In this document: positions 36,675 to 47,399 of the stretch, one piece after another
How the letters are laid out: each line of letters starts with the position of its first letter
Numbering within the stretch: the first letter of the stretch is position 1
Assembly (NCBI GenBank): GCA_018389105.1
Contig: JACATO010000999.1
Span: forward strand, 868,001 to 932,000
Length of the DNA stretch: 64,000 bases
Direction of reading: 5' to 3'
Source: Nautilus pompilius
Lineage: Eukaryota; Mollusca; Cephalopoda; Nautilida; Nautilidae
Made by a program: the position numbers and the translations under genes
Notes under the pieces: model-generated
Told to the model about the DNA's origin: nothing
Seen by the model: only the letters and a program-made list of their open reading frames with translations
Databases searched by the model: none

Positions 36675-36722
36675 TTTCCTCTCCACTGATGTATGTCATA
36701 TCCCCCCCCTCTCTCTCTCTCG
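36285..36722. repeat. CT-rich minisatellite with decayed CRE cores
   Basis: Seven units of roughly 51-75 bp, each CT-repeat plus TCTCCACTGATGTCATATCCC. The cores at 36317, 36378, 36497 and 36548 read TGATGTCA. Those at 36435 and 36612 read TGATGTTA, and the last near 36687 is split. This is the 49.2-kb GA/CRE array in reverse orientation, with the central CpG changed to TpG. Confidence 0.9.
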
Positions 36723-37791
36723 ATCGGAGGAGGGTACTGATCAAAGACACAAACAAATCATATTTTCTTCCAATTGCGCTTGTACGCGAAAATGGCAGAT
36801 AAGTCTGTCAGAATTTAACAATTGTCGCTAAATACAAGCGAAATTACCCGGTCAGAACATCTGAAAGCCGGTACACACTCTCTTCTGTTGACTCTGTGTT
36901 TAGGTGTGTTTGTTTTTTTTAGGTAGTGTATTTGTTTTTTCCCCACACGTTCAATAGCATTGTAGTTGAACTGCAAGCAAAAACCTAAGTTTGTTTTTTT
37001 TTTATAAATTGCAAATTTCCTTTTACAATATGAAAGAAAGAGGAAAGCCGCTCGTTTAAAGTATAAAGTTTAATTTGAATATCAGGATACGGCAATTCGA
37101 CCATCTAATTTCGCAACTAAGACGCGCAGAGAACGTTATCTTAAATGGGGATATCGGTAAGGCAGGACCGATTCGATCGATGACTGATCGTAACAGGTAG
37201 AGGAGGCGGGCGGCGGCTGTGTGAGAGCCACCTATAATGGCGTTGCTGTTTAGGTTACGAGTATTCTCATAACCCGTCTTTAATTTGTAATTCGGCGCAA
37301 TTATCTGCTCCGGTGCGCGGCGATATCCGACAGAGGGGAGCAGCACCACGAAGAAGAAGGAAAACCCGCCATCTGGAAAAAAAAATAATAATAAAAAACA
37401 GAAGAAGAAGAAGAGAAGGTCAGCAAATATTACAAACAAATCGGTGGGGGTCTGTTTCTCGGGGCCGGAGGATGCATCAGGGGAGGTTATCTAAACGCCG
37501 CCGTGGGGAGAATTCGCAGGGCGATCAGCAGCGAGCCGTCTGACCTGCCTCCTTGCGCCATTTTCTCTTGATCGCCCCCCCCCCACACAACCCGGACAAT
37601 CACTCGTGGGAAAGGGTTAAAATTTAAAACAAGACTGGCTGGGGTCGGGTGGGGTTTGTTTGTTGACCGGAAACTAAGATTAATTTTTTCCACCATTGTC
37701 GATATTCGAGGTTCACGGGCGATAAGATCCGTCGCCAGCCCATCCAGGCGACCTTTCTGCTCGATTTTTTTCTCTTCCGTTGAAGAAATAC

Positions 37792-37805
37792 GTCGCCATG
37801 GTAAC
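37792..37805. promoter_or_regulatory. Palindromic RFX X-box
   Basis: GTCGCCATGGTAAC is a symmetrical X-box (GTNRCC, two bases, GGTAAC), the binding motif of RFX transcription factors that drive ciliary genes in animals. It lies in the CpG island about 2.4 kb upstream of the HECTD2-like start. No ciliary gene was recognised beside it. Confidence 0.5.
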
Positions 37806-38384
37806 GTGATGCTGTTCGCTCATTTGTTGTTGTTTTTTTTCAAGTAGGTCGGGTGGGTCTGACCCCCACCCACCGACAGGGTGAAAAATTGGAAAACAGA
37901 AACACGGACGGGACGGGATTTGACGCGGAGCAGCGAGAGATGTGGATAATGAAAGTAAACAATTTGTTGTTTTATTCGTAAGCGACTCTTGTCTGATCAC
38001 GTGTCGAGCAGATGCGTGGTGGGGGGGGCGGGGATTAACGCATAAATCAGAACAATGAAGCATACAGAGCGTGGGATGTGGACTCAGCGAAAGTGTCCTG
38101 TGTTTGTTTGGCGGGGAAGATAAAATACAGGCAAAGATTTGTTGTGCTTATTAAGTTATCGGTCATGAAGCACTCCAACAAGATCCTTAATGCAGATAGA
38201 AACCCACTAGAATATATGAAACCTGCCTTTAATTCCAAACAACTCCAGAGTAAATTTTAATCAACCGATTTATAGACACTGGACCCTGATTCCTTCGGCA
38301 ACTCAAATTTTATTTTAATCGTATCGCAGTATCTGTTACTGCGTCCGCTGTACTGAAAACAATGTCGCTATCTCAATCATCCAT

Positions 38385-38568
38385 CCATCCATTTCTCTCT
38401 CTCTCTCTCTCACTCCATCGCTCTCTCTCTCCATCTCCATCATCTCATCCTCTCTCTCTCTCTCTCTCTCTCTTCACGTCCCTCCCTCCCCTCCCTCTCT
38501 CTTTCTCTCTCTCTCTCTCTCCCTCTCTCTCCTCTCTCGCCTCTCTCTCTCTCTCTCTCTCATCTCTC

Positions 38569-38599
<31 letters not shown>

Positions 38600-38695
38600 G
38601 CGCCTCTCTCTCTTCTCTCTCCTCTCGCATCTCTCACTCTCTCTCCTCTCTTTGTATCTCTCTTTCTTCTCTCTCTCTCGGTTCGACTCGTCGCG
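38385..38695. repeat. Imperfect CT microsatellite block
   Basis: About 300 bp of CTCT interrupted irregularly by A, G and CG. It produces artificial open frames rich in Ser/Leu on one strand and Arg/Glu on the other, which are not genes. The irregular interruptions may partly be sequencing error. Confidence 0.9.
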
Positions 38696-39149
38696 CTCTC
38701 TATCTTCTATGGGTCGGGGGCGCCGGTCGACCGTAGGTTGTTTCTCAGTGAGGTATCGGTTGAAACGCGTGGGAAAGTTAATTTTTATCTCTTGGTAATT
38801 ATCATAGAGTCTGAGAACGTCGGTTTTCGGGGGCAGGGTCCGCACTACCTGTCAAACCTCTACTGACGCTGGCCGGTGAATTTCTTTCTTCTCTCTTGAC
38901 TATAAAAAGTGACGAAATTCAGAAGATGAAAACGCATCCGAAACTCGGAAAACGCTGCAGAGATGGAAGCAGGGTTAGGGAAGAACCAAACACTATTACA
39001 AAAGGGAAGATTATAGCAGCAACACAAATCGCATCGGAAGAAAAAAAGACGAGATGATGTAATAAAGGATGCAATTAGCAACAACTCGGGGGAGCGATTA
39101 AAACTAGACACATACATATATAGCCGGATAAGGAAGGTAGAACTTCCGC

Positions 39150-39953
39150 TTCGAATCCTTCAAAATCAGAACTTCGCAAATGTCAATCAAGCGCACAAAT
39201 AATAAATAATGAGACCGACACTCGATACAGGAATAACAAAGCTAAGCAAGGAAATCATTTTAGTACGTTAAGTATTTTCCCTTTTTCTAACTTTTATTAA
39301 CTTAATACCAGCAAGTTCAGTGTGTACCATGACTTTTAACTAAATTTAAAATTAAGACATCATATTCTGTTCTATTAGTTTTATGAGGGCTTCTCCTAAA
39401 AACTCCTTTGAATATTTAAATTGTTTCCATACTTTTCCATAACAAAGTTTGTTAAAGGTCTTTACATCTAATAATTAAAGAATAGCATTAATTATTGAAA
39501 TATGCTTAAACGCTGAATTAGGTCCAAATATTAAGCCTTTACCAACAAATCTATTTACAAGCACCAGTAATTAAATATCTGTTATTTTTTGTTTGTTATA
39601 ATTTTTCAGCTGCAGTATCTAGCCCATATTTACAGCTTTTGCCCTTCTTTTTTCTTTTTAGATATAAGGACTGCCATAAAATACTCCATAAAACAGATCA
39701 AGCAAGAACAGGTAAAAACCTTTCTTCTGCACGATGTTTTATTTGAGACATACTGTTTTAAATCGAAATCTGTGTCTTTTTCAATATTTGTTGGTCTCCT
39801 CTTAAGAAGAATAAGAAAATCAACATCTTTATTCAACTTCAAAGTAACTCCCTCAAGTGCCCTTATCCATTTTTGCTTTTGATGTTCAATTAAAGAAAAC
39901 ACGTGAGAAATGTATTTCTCCGTATAGCTAGCAAAACATTTTATAAAACAGAT
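39150..39953. other. AT-rich DNA at the left edge of the Polinton-like block
   Basis: Composition falls back to AT-rich. A 90-codon minus-strand frame (39630-39902) lies just downstream of the capsid-like remnant in the same orientation and may be another decayed gene of that block. I recognise no domain in it. Confidence 0.35.
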
Positions 39954-41120
39954 TTAAAACCCAACGTTCAATTTATTACCATCTGATTGTACATTTATAA
40001 TTCTATCAGACAAAACAACTGCAAAGGCTCCAGTCTCTACAGGACAATTTTGGTTAAAAACAACCCTACTTTTTAGCCTTTCAAGTTGTCGATTCACGTC
40101 AGGCGATCTGAGAGTGAAGTTTTTAAACTCAATAGTTGTAACTTGGTTACCGAAAACCGTATTAGCTATTCCATGAAACTCACGCTCAAACTCTACAATT
40201 CCTTTATAAATTATACTAAAACGATTTCCTCTAAAACGTAGATTTAGATCGTGTGGGATATATTTATTCCTATCTAGAGGAACAAACGTTGGTAATCGAA
40301 CACTTATTAAATATGGAAAGATTGGCTTCTTGGTTATTATCTTTAGCGGTTTGAAATCGCAACACAATATAAATAGGGTTTTCTGTTCTTGCTGAAATAG
40401 CGAACCCCCAATAAAAATCAATACTGTGTGGAACTGCAATAAAATGAAGCTGCCTATTATTATAATCAATATTATGGATTATTTAACTTTATATGTAGCA
40501 TATATAATACTATCTTCAAAAAATTATTCCATCTGTCTAAAAATTGCATCGTTATCTCCATTTCTTGTCAAAACAATTCGATTTTTCATTCCATACACGT
40601 TTTCACAAAACACAAAGATGTGAGTTAGGAAGATACAGAAATAAAACTATCTGGGATTTTATTTTTCTATTATGTGATCATGTCCTGCTTCAAATTCTAT
40701 ATTATCATCTACGGCTGCTTCAATCGAGTCTTTATACCAACACTGATTGAATCCGTGTGACTTAGAAAGATCGTATGGATAATATTAATTCTTTCGTCAT
40801 TGTCTCTTGATTCGGATAAAGTATAGTCTTAATTTCTTTACCACAAAAATATATTTAATCTGACTAAATAAATGAAAAATACCCCAATTTGTCAAACTTA
40901 TATTATCAGCATGAGCATAATTCTTATTATCAGTTTTTTAAAGTTTTCCTTCAAACAATATCCCAGTTTTATGTGATAAAAAATACATATCTTGATTTTA
41001 AATTGCAATATCAATTTCTACTCCAGGATTATTTAGATTTGTCCCAGTTCTAAACTCAAACTCATGAAACCCAGTAGTTTCATCAACAATTAAATCCTCT
41101 GTTACGACAATATATTCCAT
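39954..41120 (-). pseudogene. Polinton-associated capsid-like protein, decayed
   Basis: From an ATG at 41120 the minus strand gives a coherent but stop-ridden frame (motifs NYAHADNISLTNWGIFHLF, NQCWYKDSIEAA, VYGMKNRIVLTRNGDN). It continues through a 171-codon open segment ending FAVVLSDRIINVQSDGNKLN at 39954. The ending and the central aromatic-rich part fit a family that recurs beside Polinton or adintovirus genes in invertebrate genomes and is probably a structural (jelly-roll) protein. That function is inferred from family context, not shown here. About eight stops lie in the first two thirds and none in the last third. The neighbouring remnants (integrase, DNA polymerase B) support the assignment. 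Confidence 0.6.
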
Positions 41121-42424
41121 TTAGTATACAAAAATATATAAGCACCAGCCAATTTTATAGTAATTTTAGCAGATTTTAAAAAAATTTCTTCAGCATTTTT
41201 ATTTGCTTTATAAGTATTTTGACTTTTCCCGTAAGTCTTTTAGTTTCCAATCTAGCAATTAATGAATTTATGTTTAGGATGAGAAATCTAATTTGTGAAT
41301 TATTAGAATTATTATTTATTTTTGGGGTTTACTTTTTTTAAGAATCATAAGCTTTGTAAAACTCCAGTAATACTTTCAACACCATCTTCAGAAGCTTTAA
41401 TTTGTTTTAGATTATTAAAAGTATACCTAGCTAACCATCAAAGTATTAATCAATCTTTTTTATATTTTCTTTAAATTCGTCTTTTCTCAAGCGTTAATTT
41501 TTTTTTAAAAAACAAACAAACTTTCTTTAAATAAATTTAAAATAGTTTTGGAAATCTTCCATATTTTCAACTCGTTTTGTAATCCAAATTTAAATAAATA
41601 CCATTTGTATTAAATAGTAAATAAATTACATGTTCTGGTATTTCATTTATTTTATATCTAGGTGAACATTTGGAAAATATATATATATAACTTTTTGAAG
41701 CTATTTTCATTCATATATAAACCTTTTATTAAATCACATACTTAAAAAATATAATTGATAAAATGGATTATCATTTTTATTATAACCAGAAGATGCAGTT
41801 TTAGATTTAAACCCTAATATAGTTTTTAACCATCAACTTTTTAGTTAAAACTAATAAAGATCCTTGTTTTGCTAATTTTTCAATGCGTTTTTGTCATTTT
41901 ATACAATACACCTTCAACCATTTATGTCTAAAAATAGTTTAATCTATTAAATTTAATTTAAATAATTAATCATCAGTCGCATTTAATTTATTAAAAACAT
42001 TATTATTTCAAACTTGTTTAGATGCTAAACGTAAACTAAGTTTTTCAATTAAGTGATTTTGATCTGAGGGTAAAAACTAGAATCTTGCATTTTTACCGAA
42101 GTATGTTTGCCTCAGTCTGTGGCCTGTGTTGTCTTAGTTTAGATTAATCTTCCCGGACTTTTAATAATTCCCTTTCGTGTTAGCTCAGAAGAAACTTATT
42201 AAGATTTGATTTATTTATAGTTTTTTTTCCTTCAAAGTAATTTATTATGTGCAGCCTTATTGTTGTGATAAATACCAGAACCGCATATTCAAATTGAAAC
42301 ATTATTTTTCATAAGAATGTTTTTGTCTGGTTTTGTTTCAGCTAAAGTTTCCCGTGAACTAGGAGCGGTGTGTCAGGGTTAGATTTAATTAAAACTACCG
42401 CCATTAATTAAGATTATCAGGGTT
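41121..42424. other. Degenerate AT-rich part of the Polinton-like block
   Basis: Minus-strand fragments such as KQIKASEDGVESITGVLQSL (near 41380) and KNAEEIFLKSAKITIKLAG (near 41180) read as protein-like pieces between many stops. They suggest a further decayed gene upstream of the capsid-like one. I recognise no domain. Confidence 0.35.
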
Positions 42425-42760
42425 TACTTCCTTCTAAGGTAGATAATTCAATTAAATGCTTATTAAATTCTAAGTGTCGTAAGGCAAATGCAGACTGATC
42501 ATCCTGAGAAGACGAATAAGCTGCAGCATTTGCATCTACTTCTCTGTTGTCGGGTATTAAAGGACCCTGTGGAATTGATCAAGAAATAGGGTCAAGACCA
42601 TCTATTGGTATTAGTTTTGGCGGCACTAAAAGAACAACTTATCAGCTTTGAGTAGATGCTGGTATTTGCTTGTTTGTGTTAATAATCGGCTGAAATAATT
42701 CAGTTGATTTAGTATTAGAATTTTACTTATTTTTTCATCAAAAAACTTCATTTTACAAAA
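42425..42760 (-). pseudogene. Unidentified decayed gene in the Polinton-like block
   Basis: A minus-strand frame from an ATG near 42757 has three or four stops. Its second half is clean: VPPKLIPIDGLDPIS, PDNREVDANAAAYSSSQDDQ and FALRHLEFNKHLIELSTLEG. The composition is that of a real soluble protein. I recognise no domain. Orientation matches the capsid-like remnant. Confidence 0.4.
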
Positions 42761-44019
42761 CATATGTAATATATATTTTTAAAAAATCAACCAAGCGTAA
42801 CGTCCTACGACATCGTTTAACTATGTAAGCAAAGCTTTCAAACTACACTATAATTTATCAAACTTTAAATGATACTTTCAGTTAAATTTATCACACAGTT
42901 TGTCTGTAAAATATTAAAATGTATCAAAAGTCATATTTTAAAAAAAACTAAATCATCCCAAAAATGCTGAAACTTTTTTTTTAGATAGTGAAAACAGGAT
43001 AACAATTGAATTACTTCCTTTGATTTGTCTGAGAAGTTTGCGGTAGTTTTTGTATTAAACGGTATAATATTATTATGCCTACCTCAAATATAAATGATGT
43101 AAAGTTGTTTTTTTTACCCACATAAGATAATAAAATAAACAAATTTTAAACTTTAAGTCAGTTTCTCTCGGACGAGAAATATTATTTCAGTCTTTAGAGG
43201 ATCGCACACATTTCTCTCCTATTCACAAACATTTTACGTTTAAAATTTTACTTTCCAATGCATTTCTATTTGAAAAATATTATTATCTGTTATTTATTAA
43301 TCTTATTAGCAAACCCACATTAAATTTTCCAAAAAAAAAAAAATTAAACTTTGAATAATTTAAGAACCCTGGATTTAATAGCATAGATGAAGGTCTACCG
43401 CATCGGTTTTTCTTATAATCAACCAATGTATATTCATAGGTAATTAAAAATTATGATTTTTAATTAATTTTTTTTATTTATAAATAAGTTTAAAATTATT
43501 CATTTATATAAAAAAAGGAAATGCTTAAGATTAAGAACCACTTATTTATTTTCATTTAATTTGATTTGTTTAGTTTTAGGCTAACATTCACAGCAACTTT
43601 TGTCTGCCAACTTAATATCACGAGAAGACACAAACTCTTCGTAATCACTATATGAATCGTTTACACTGTTTGCAGATTCAGCAAAAACTGCCTACGGAAT
43701 CAACAACAGAAGTCTTTTGTTTACCTCAAAGCGGAATCTGAAAAGTTTTGAAGAGAAGAAAGGATCGGTTGAAAATATACTCTCTTGTGTTTCTGAATTC
43801 AGACTAGTTTATATATTGAAAACGACAAGTTACTGTTCAGAATTTAAAACTAAAAACTAATAAAAAATCACGAACGGGTTATTAATAAGAAAATAGTTGA
43901 TTAATGCTAAGAGGGACGTAACAAATTCGTGAGCAAAAAAAAAAATAATGTTTTAGTTTTAAGATTAAAAATTATCCCCGGAGGTGATACGTAGTCATCT
44001 TTAGGAAAATGTCCCGGTT
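42761..44019. other. AT-rich part of the Polinton-like block, little readable
   Basis: Mostly unreadable. One minus-strand piece near 43580-43690 reads AVFAESANSVNDSYSDYEEF and DIKLADKSCCEC before a stop, which looks like the acidic, Cys-ending terminus of a protein. No family recognised. Confidence 0.35.
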
Positions 44020-44290
44020 TTTCCTGGGCTTACATATCTTGGTAAAAACATTTACCGGGATATAACTGCTGTGATACGGAAACACGATTAGATTTAAGAT
44101 TAAATCCAGATAACTCGTCAAAGCGCGGTGAAGAATCTATTAATAAAAGTGAACGAGAGTGCTGTAAACAAGATTTAAGACATAATTGTAGTGATTCCAC
44201 AGGCAGCTTTGATGGTACCCAGCAGCAGCAGCAGCAGCAGCAACAACAACAACAAACTGATAGAGATTCAATCCATGGTCTTAATTAAAC
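44020..44290 (+). pseudogene. Phospholipase A2-like domain remnant with polyglutamine tail
   Basis: An open plus-strand stretch begins PGYNCCDTETRLDLRLNPDN, continues EESINKSERECCKQDLRHNC, then twelve Gln codons, and stops after IHGLN. The layout (PGYN loop, a PxN-like block, then a helix with a would-be His-Asp pair) is that of the small phospholipase A2 domain carried by virion proteins of parvoviruses and by some Polinton-type elements, where it helps membrane passage. In this copy the calcium-loop glycines and the catalytic His-Asp pair are not intact (KQDLRH), so it should be inactive. The Gln run is CAG x7, CAA x5. Confidence 0.5.
44220..44255 (+). repeat. (CAG)7(CAA)5 tract
   Basis: Twelve trinucleotides in the reading frame of the phospholipase-like remnant, all encoding Gln. 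Confidence 0.95.
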
Positions 44291-44464
44291 TCAAAATCCT
44301 AGTTTAAAGAGATAAGTTTATAGTTAAAACTGCTATAAAGAGTAAAATAGTAGCTGGAGTTTCCATCAGATATGTTACTGGTTCCGGTTAAAATGGAAAT
44401 GTAAAGAAAAAAACTTTAAGAAGTCCGTCTTGTAATAACTAAAATAATTACATAACAGGTTAGG

Positions 44465-44640
44465 AAGCATCTATCTTATAAAGGGGATGTTCACTCAATA
44501 GATGGTATCTGGTGGGCGGACTTAGTTTATATACGATCTTTTAAAAACAGAATAAAGGTTATAAATATGTGATAAATCTAATAGATGCATTTTCTAAATA
44601 TGTATGAAGTGTTTCCTAAAGAAAATAAAACTGGAAATTT
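44465..44640 (+). pseudogene. Polinton-type retroviral-like integrase fragment
   Basis: The frame reads GDVHSIDGIWWADLVYIRSF. After a one-base shift it reads KQNKGYKYVINLIDAFSKYV, followed by stops. WADLV and the LIDAFSKYV block hold the first two catalytic Asp positions of the rve integrase core. The wording (WWADLV, NKGYKYV) is typical of Polinton/Maverick integrases rather than of LTR retrotransposons. The rest of the core, with the catalytic Glu, is not recognisable. Confidence 0.7.
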
Positions 44641-44873
44641 TTTTAAATAAAATAATTTAATACAACTTTAAAAAATAATATGTGGAAAAGTTAAAAAATA
44701 TAGTAATATTAATTGGATAAGCACTTTAGATACATTAATAAATTTAGTATAACAACAATAAACATACATCTGTTGACATGACATCAAAAAAGAAGCAAGT
44801 GGAAAATTTAGCAAAGTAGACAAAAAAAAGAAGAGAAAGAATAAGAAAAATTGATTTCAAGCTAAATTACACA

Positions 44874-47198
44874 CAGGCCTGCAAAATTTTGGTCATTGAA
44901 AAGTGTCTGCAATGTTATAACTGATTTCTATGTTGTTTGGTGTTCTGATTTAAAATATGACCTCCATCACGTAAGGATTTTTCACAAAGTGAATCCGAAA
45001 ATATGGGAAAAGCGATAATTAATAGGTATTCTGGGGTTGAAACATTTATTTGCAAAAAAAATTTTTTAACTAGTTTCATTTACAAAATTATTGATAGAAA
45101 ACCGTTCTCAACACTTACTCACCTCTACAAGTCCTTATGCTGCCTTTTCTGTTTTCCCTCAAAGCTCCTTTTGGTACTTTTTCTCTTGTAGGCAGCTTGC
45201 GGCTCATCTCTGTGCAGCATCCAACAGTAGTCTGCAATCATACTGACATTCCACCTACCCTGGTATCTGCATTCCATCTCCTCGATATCTTGATATCTTG
45301 ATGAAATCTCTCCCCCTGCTCTTCACTAACAGCACCAAGCTTTTCGGGGATGTAGTCTAAATGAGAATTCAGGAAGTGCACCTTCAAGCTCTTCGAACAA
45401 CCCAAGTCTTTGAATTTCATCAGCATGTTTTCCACAATACATTTAAAGCTGGGGTCTTCCCATTTTTGTTTCAAACACACCATGATCATCTTTCAGAAGT
45501 TTCCGAATATCTGGACCAGCGAAAACACCTTTCACTTTTGCTTCTGACAGTCCCGGAAACTTGTTGCGCAGGTATTAAAAACACTCTCCTTCTTTTGACA
45601 GAGCCTTTACAAATTGTTTCATCAGTCCAAACTTGATATGAAGTGGAGGCAGAAGGACTTTTCTTGGATCAACCAAACTTTCCGTACTACAGTTTTGCTT
45701 CTAGGTTCTAATTCTACCCTACACGGCCACTCCGTTTTTGATCCAGTGTTGGCCCCTATCCCGGCTGCCCCGTTCACACAAGAAGAAGGGGTACTAGGTG
45801 TATCCTCCCTGCTGTCCAAGAAGCATGGAAATTACTTTTAGATCGCCGCATATCGTCCATCCATGATCCTTGTATTTCAGTTCGGTGAGAATTAAGGCTA
45901 AATTCTCGTAGCATTCTCTCAGATACACAGAATGCCCTACTGGCACTGAAGCGTACTTGTTGCCATTGTGGAGAAGCACTGCTTTGAGGCTTCTTTTTGA
46001 CGAGTAAATAAAGAGCTTCCACTGGTTCACGTCATACTGTATGTTAAACCTCTCTCTCCATCAGTCCAGGGACATCGCTACAGTAAACCAGGTCACCTTC
46101 AGAAAAGTATGGAATGAAATATTTTTCTCCATTTATAAACCATGAGAAAGAGTTACCAGGGGCCAACAAGTTCTTTTCCTATAACCTAGAGCCTAAAGGT
46201 TCTGCTGCACGTTTAGGAAGACCTAAGTCTCTGACTAAGTCATTCAATTCAAGCTGTGAAAAAAGTTGGGGCTCGCTGCTGCCTGAAACATCGTGAAAGT
46301 CCTCATCAGAATCCTGTCCTTTTTCAGAGTCTTCAGGCCTGTCTTCTAGTTTTTCTGGAGGTAAAGGTACTGGTGTACCTGGGCCATGAGGTACAGGGCG
46401 TATTGCCGACGAGAGGTTTGGATAGAAAATTTCTTTCTTATTCTTTAGATACGCTACACGAACAAAAGCAACACTCATCACTGTGACTTCAGGGTTCCCT
46501 CCCTCCAGATCATAGAGATCCAAAAACGGAAAAACGTTTTCTTAATTTGAGACGACTGTAGGAGTTCTTCCACACAAATGGAACACACTTTATGTGGGGG
46601 GGGCCACGGACTTATCCTGGTCACCAAGTTTCACACCAAAATGCGCATAATACACTTTCTCCACAAAGTCTGTAATGTTTCTTTGCTGTTTCTTCACTAC
46701 AAAGTTCCCACAAATGTAACAAAAGTTGTCAGGTGCCTTAAGACGACCCCCCCCCTCGCAGCCATTTAGTACACTTATAAACAGAAGAAAACCACTAAGG
46801 AAAAAGGAGAGAAAAAAGTAAACTTCTGCAGAAATGAGAGGTCTGGAAAAGTAGACTGGTTATGACAGAACCTTCCCACACAAAGATCTAATTGCAACTG
46901 AGCCCAAGTAGGGAGAGTGGAGAAGGGGAAGCAAAATGGAGTGAGACATCAGCTTATCTCACTGTCTGGAGAGAGGGAAACAAAAAAGAGAGTAAAAAAG
47001 AGAGTAAAAAATAATTATAATTAATTTTTTTGTTTAGAAGGTTAATACAGTGATTCTGGAGATATTTAAATCGAAAATTTGAGTTTGTGGGAACATGGCA
47101 CGTGATGGAATTTTTAAACTATTTTTACTGAAAACAGCATCCCAAAATCTATAAGAATCAGCTGTTAGTTTTCGGACAACTCTTCCATTGCGGGCCTG
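44874..47198 (-). mobile_element. Unclassified 2.3-kb DNA transposon inserted in the Polinton remnant
   Basis: Both ends start CAGGCC(C/T)GCAA in inverted orientation. They share further matches for about 100 bp, such as CCATCACGT near 44966 and its complement near 47100. Between them is one long, interrupted minus-strand protein gene (45110-46770). The element separates the integrase and polymerase remnants, so it landed in the Polinton block after or during its decay. I could not define a target-site duplication. Confidence 0.7.
45110..46770 (-). pseudogene. Unclassified transposase-like protein (ERFHQ family), frameshifted
   Basis: Read from about 46770 downward: a Cys-rich N-terminal finger (FCYICGNFVVKKQQRNITDF, VYYAHFGVKLGDQD, CSICVEELLQ), a Pro/acidic linker, LNDLVRDLGLPKRAAEPLGS, YSSKRSLKAVLLHNGNKYAS, LTELKYKDHGWTICGDLKVI, VRKVWLIQEKSF, and MKFKDLGCSKSLKVHFLNSH then EEQGERFHQDIK. 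It ends near 45130 with a Lys-rich tail. The family is widespread as uncharacterised repeats in arthropod and mollusc genomes. The acidic residue in ICGDLKVI and the GERFHQD block could be catalytic, which is inference. Several frameshifts separate the pieces, yet wording is well preserved, so the insertion is younger than the Polinton genes around it. Confidence 0.7.
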
Positions 47199-47399
47199 AG
47201 TTATTTATCACAAATATATCATTATGAATAACATCTTGAAAAAAAAAGATACAATAAAAACGTGAGTTGTTTTAAATTCTCAAGATAAATAACGCTTCTC
47301 CTTGGACAAGTAAATTAGAAAAATTTAAATGGGGAAGAAATATTATCATCTCTTTCATAAGCAATAGTTACAAAAATAACAAGAATGCTCCATTAAAAA

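Larger units (their letters stand above)
34900..39150. other. CpG-rich island spanning the HECTD2-like promoter
   Basis: Composition changes sharply near 34900 from AT-rich, CpG-poor intron to GC-richer, CpG-rich sequence, and back near 39150. Exon 1 and the putative promoter lie at its left side. The rest has homopolymer G/C runs (34987-34998, 35629-35636, 35814-35821, 37576-37583), CT-rich repeats, an X-box and no other nameable gene. Short ATG-initiated frames in YY1-like context (minus strand, 37562) could mark a further transcript, but that is unproven. Confidence 0.6.

Noticed and set aside
36190..36831. Long open frames rich in Ser/Leu (plus) and Arg/Glu (minus)
   Set aside because: They are produced by the CT/GA minisatellite, which lacks stops in these frames. 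No domain or start context supports a gene.
38362..38736. 124-codon Ser/Leu-rich frame
   Set aside because: A product of the imperfect CT microsatellite.
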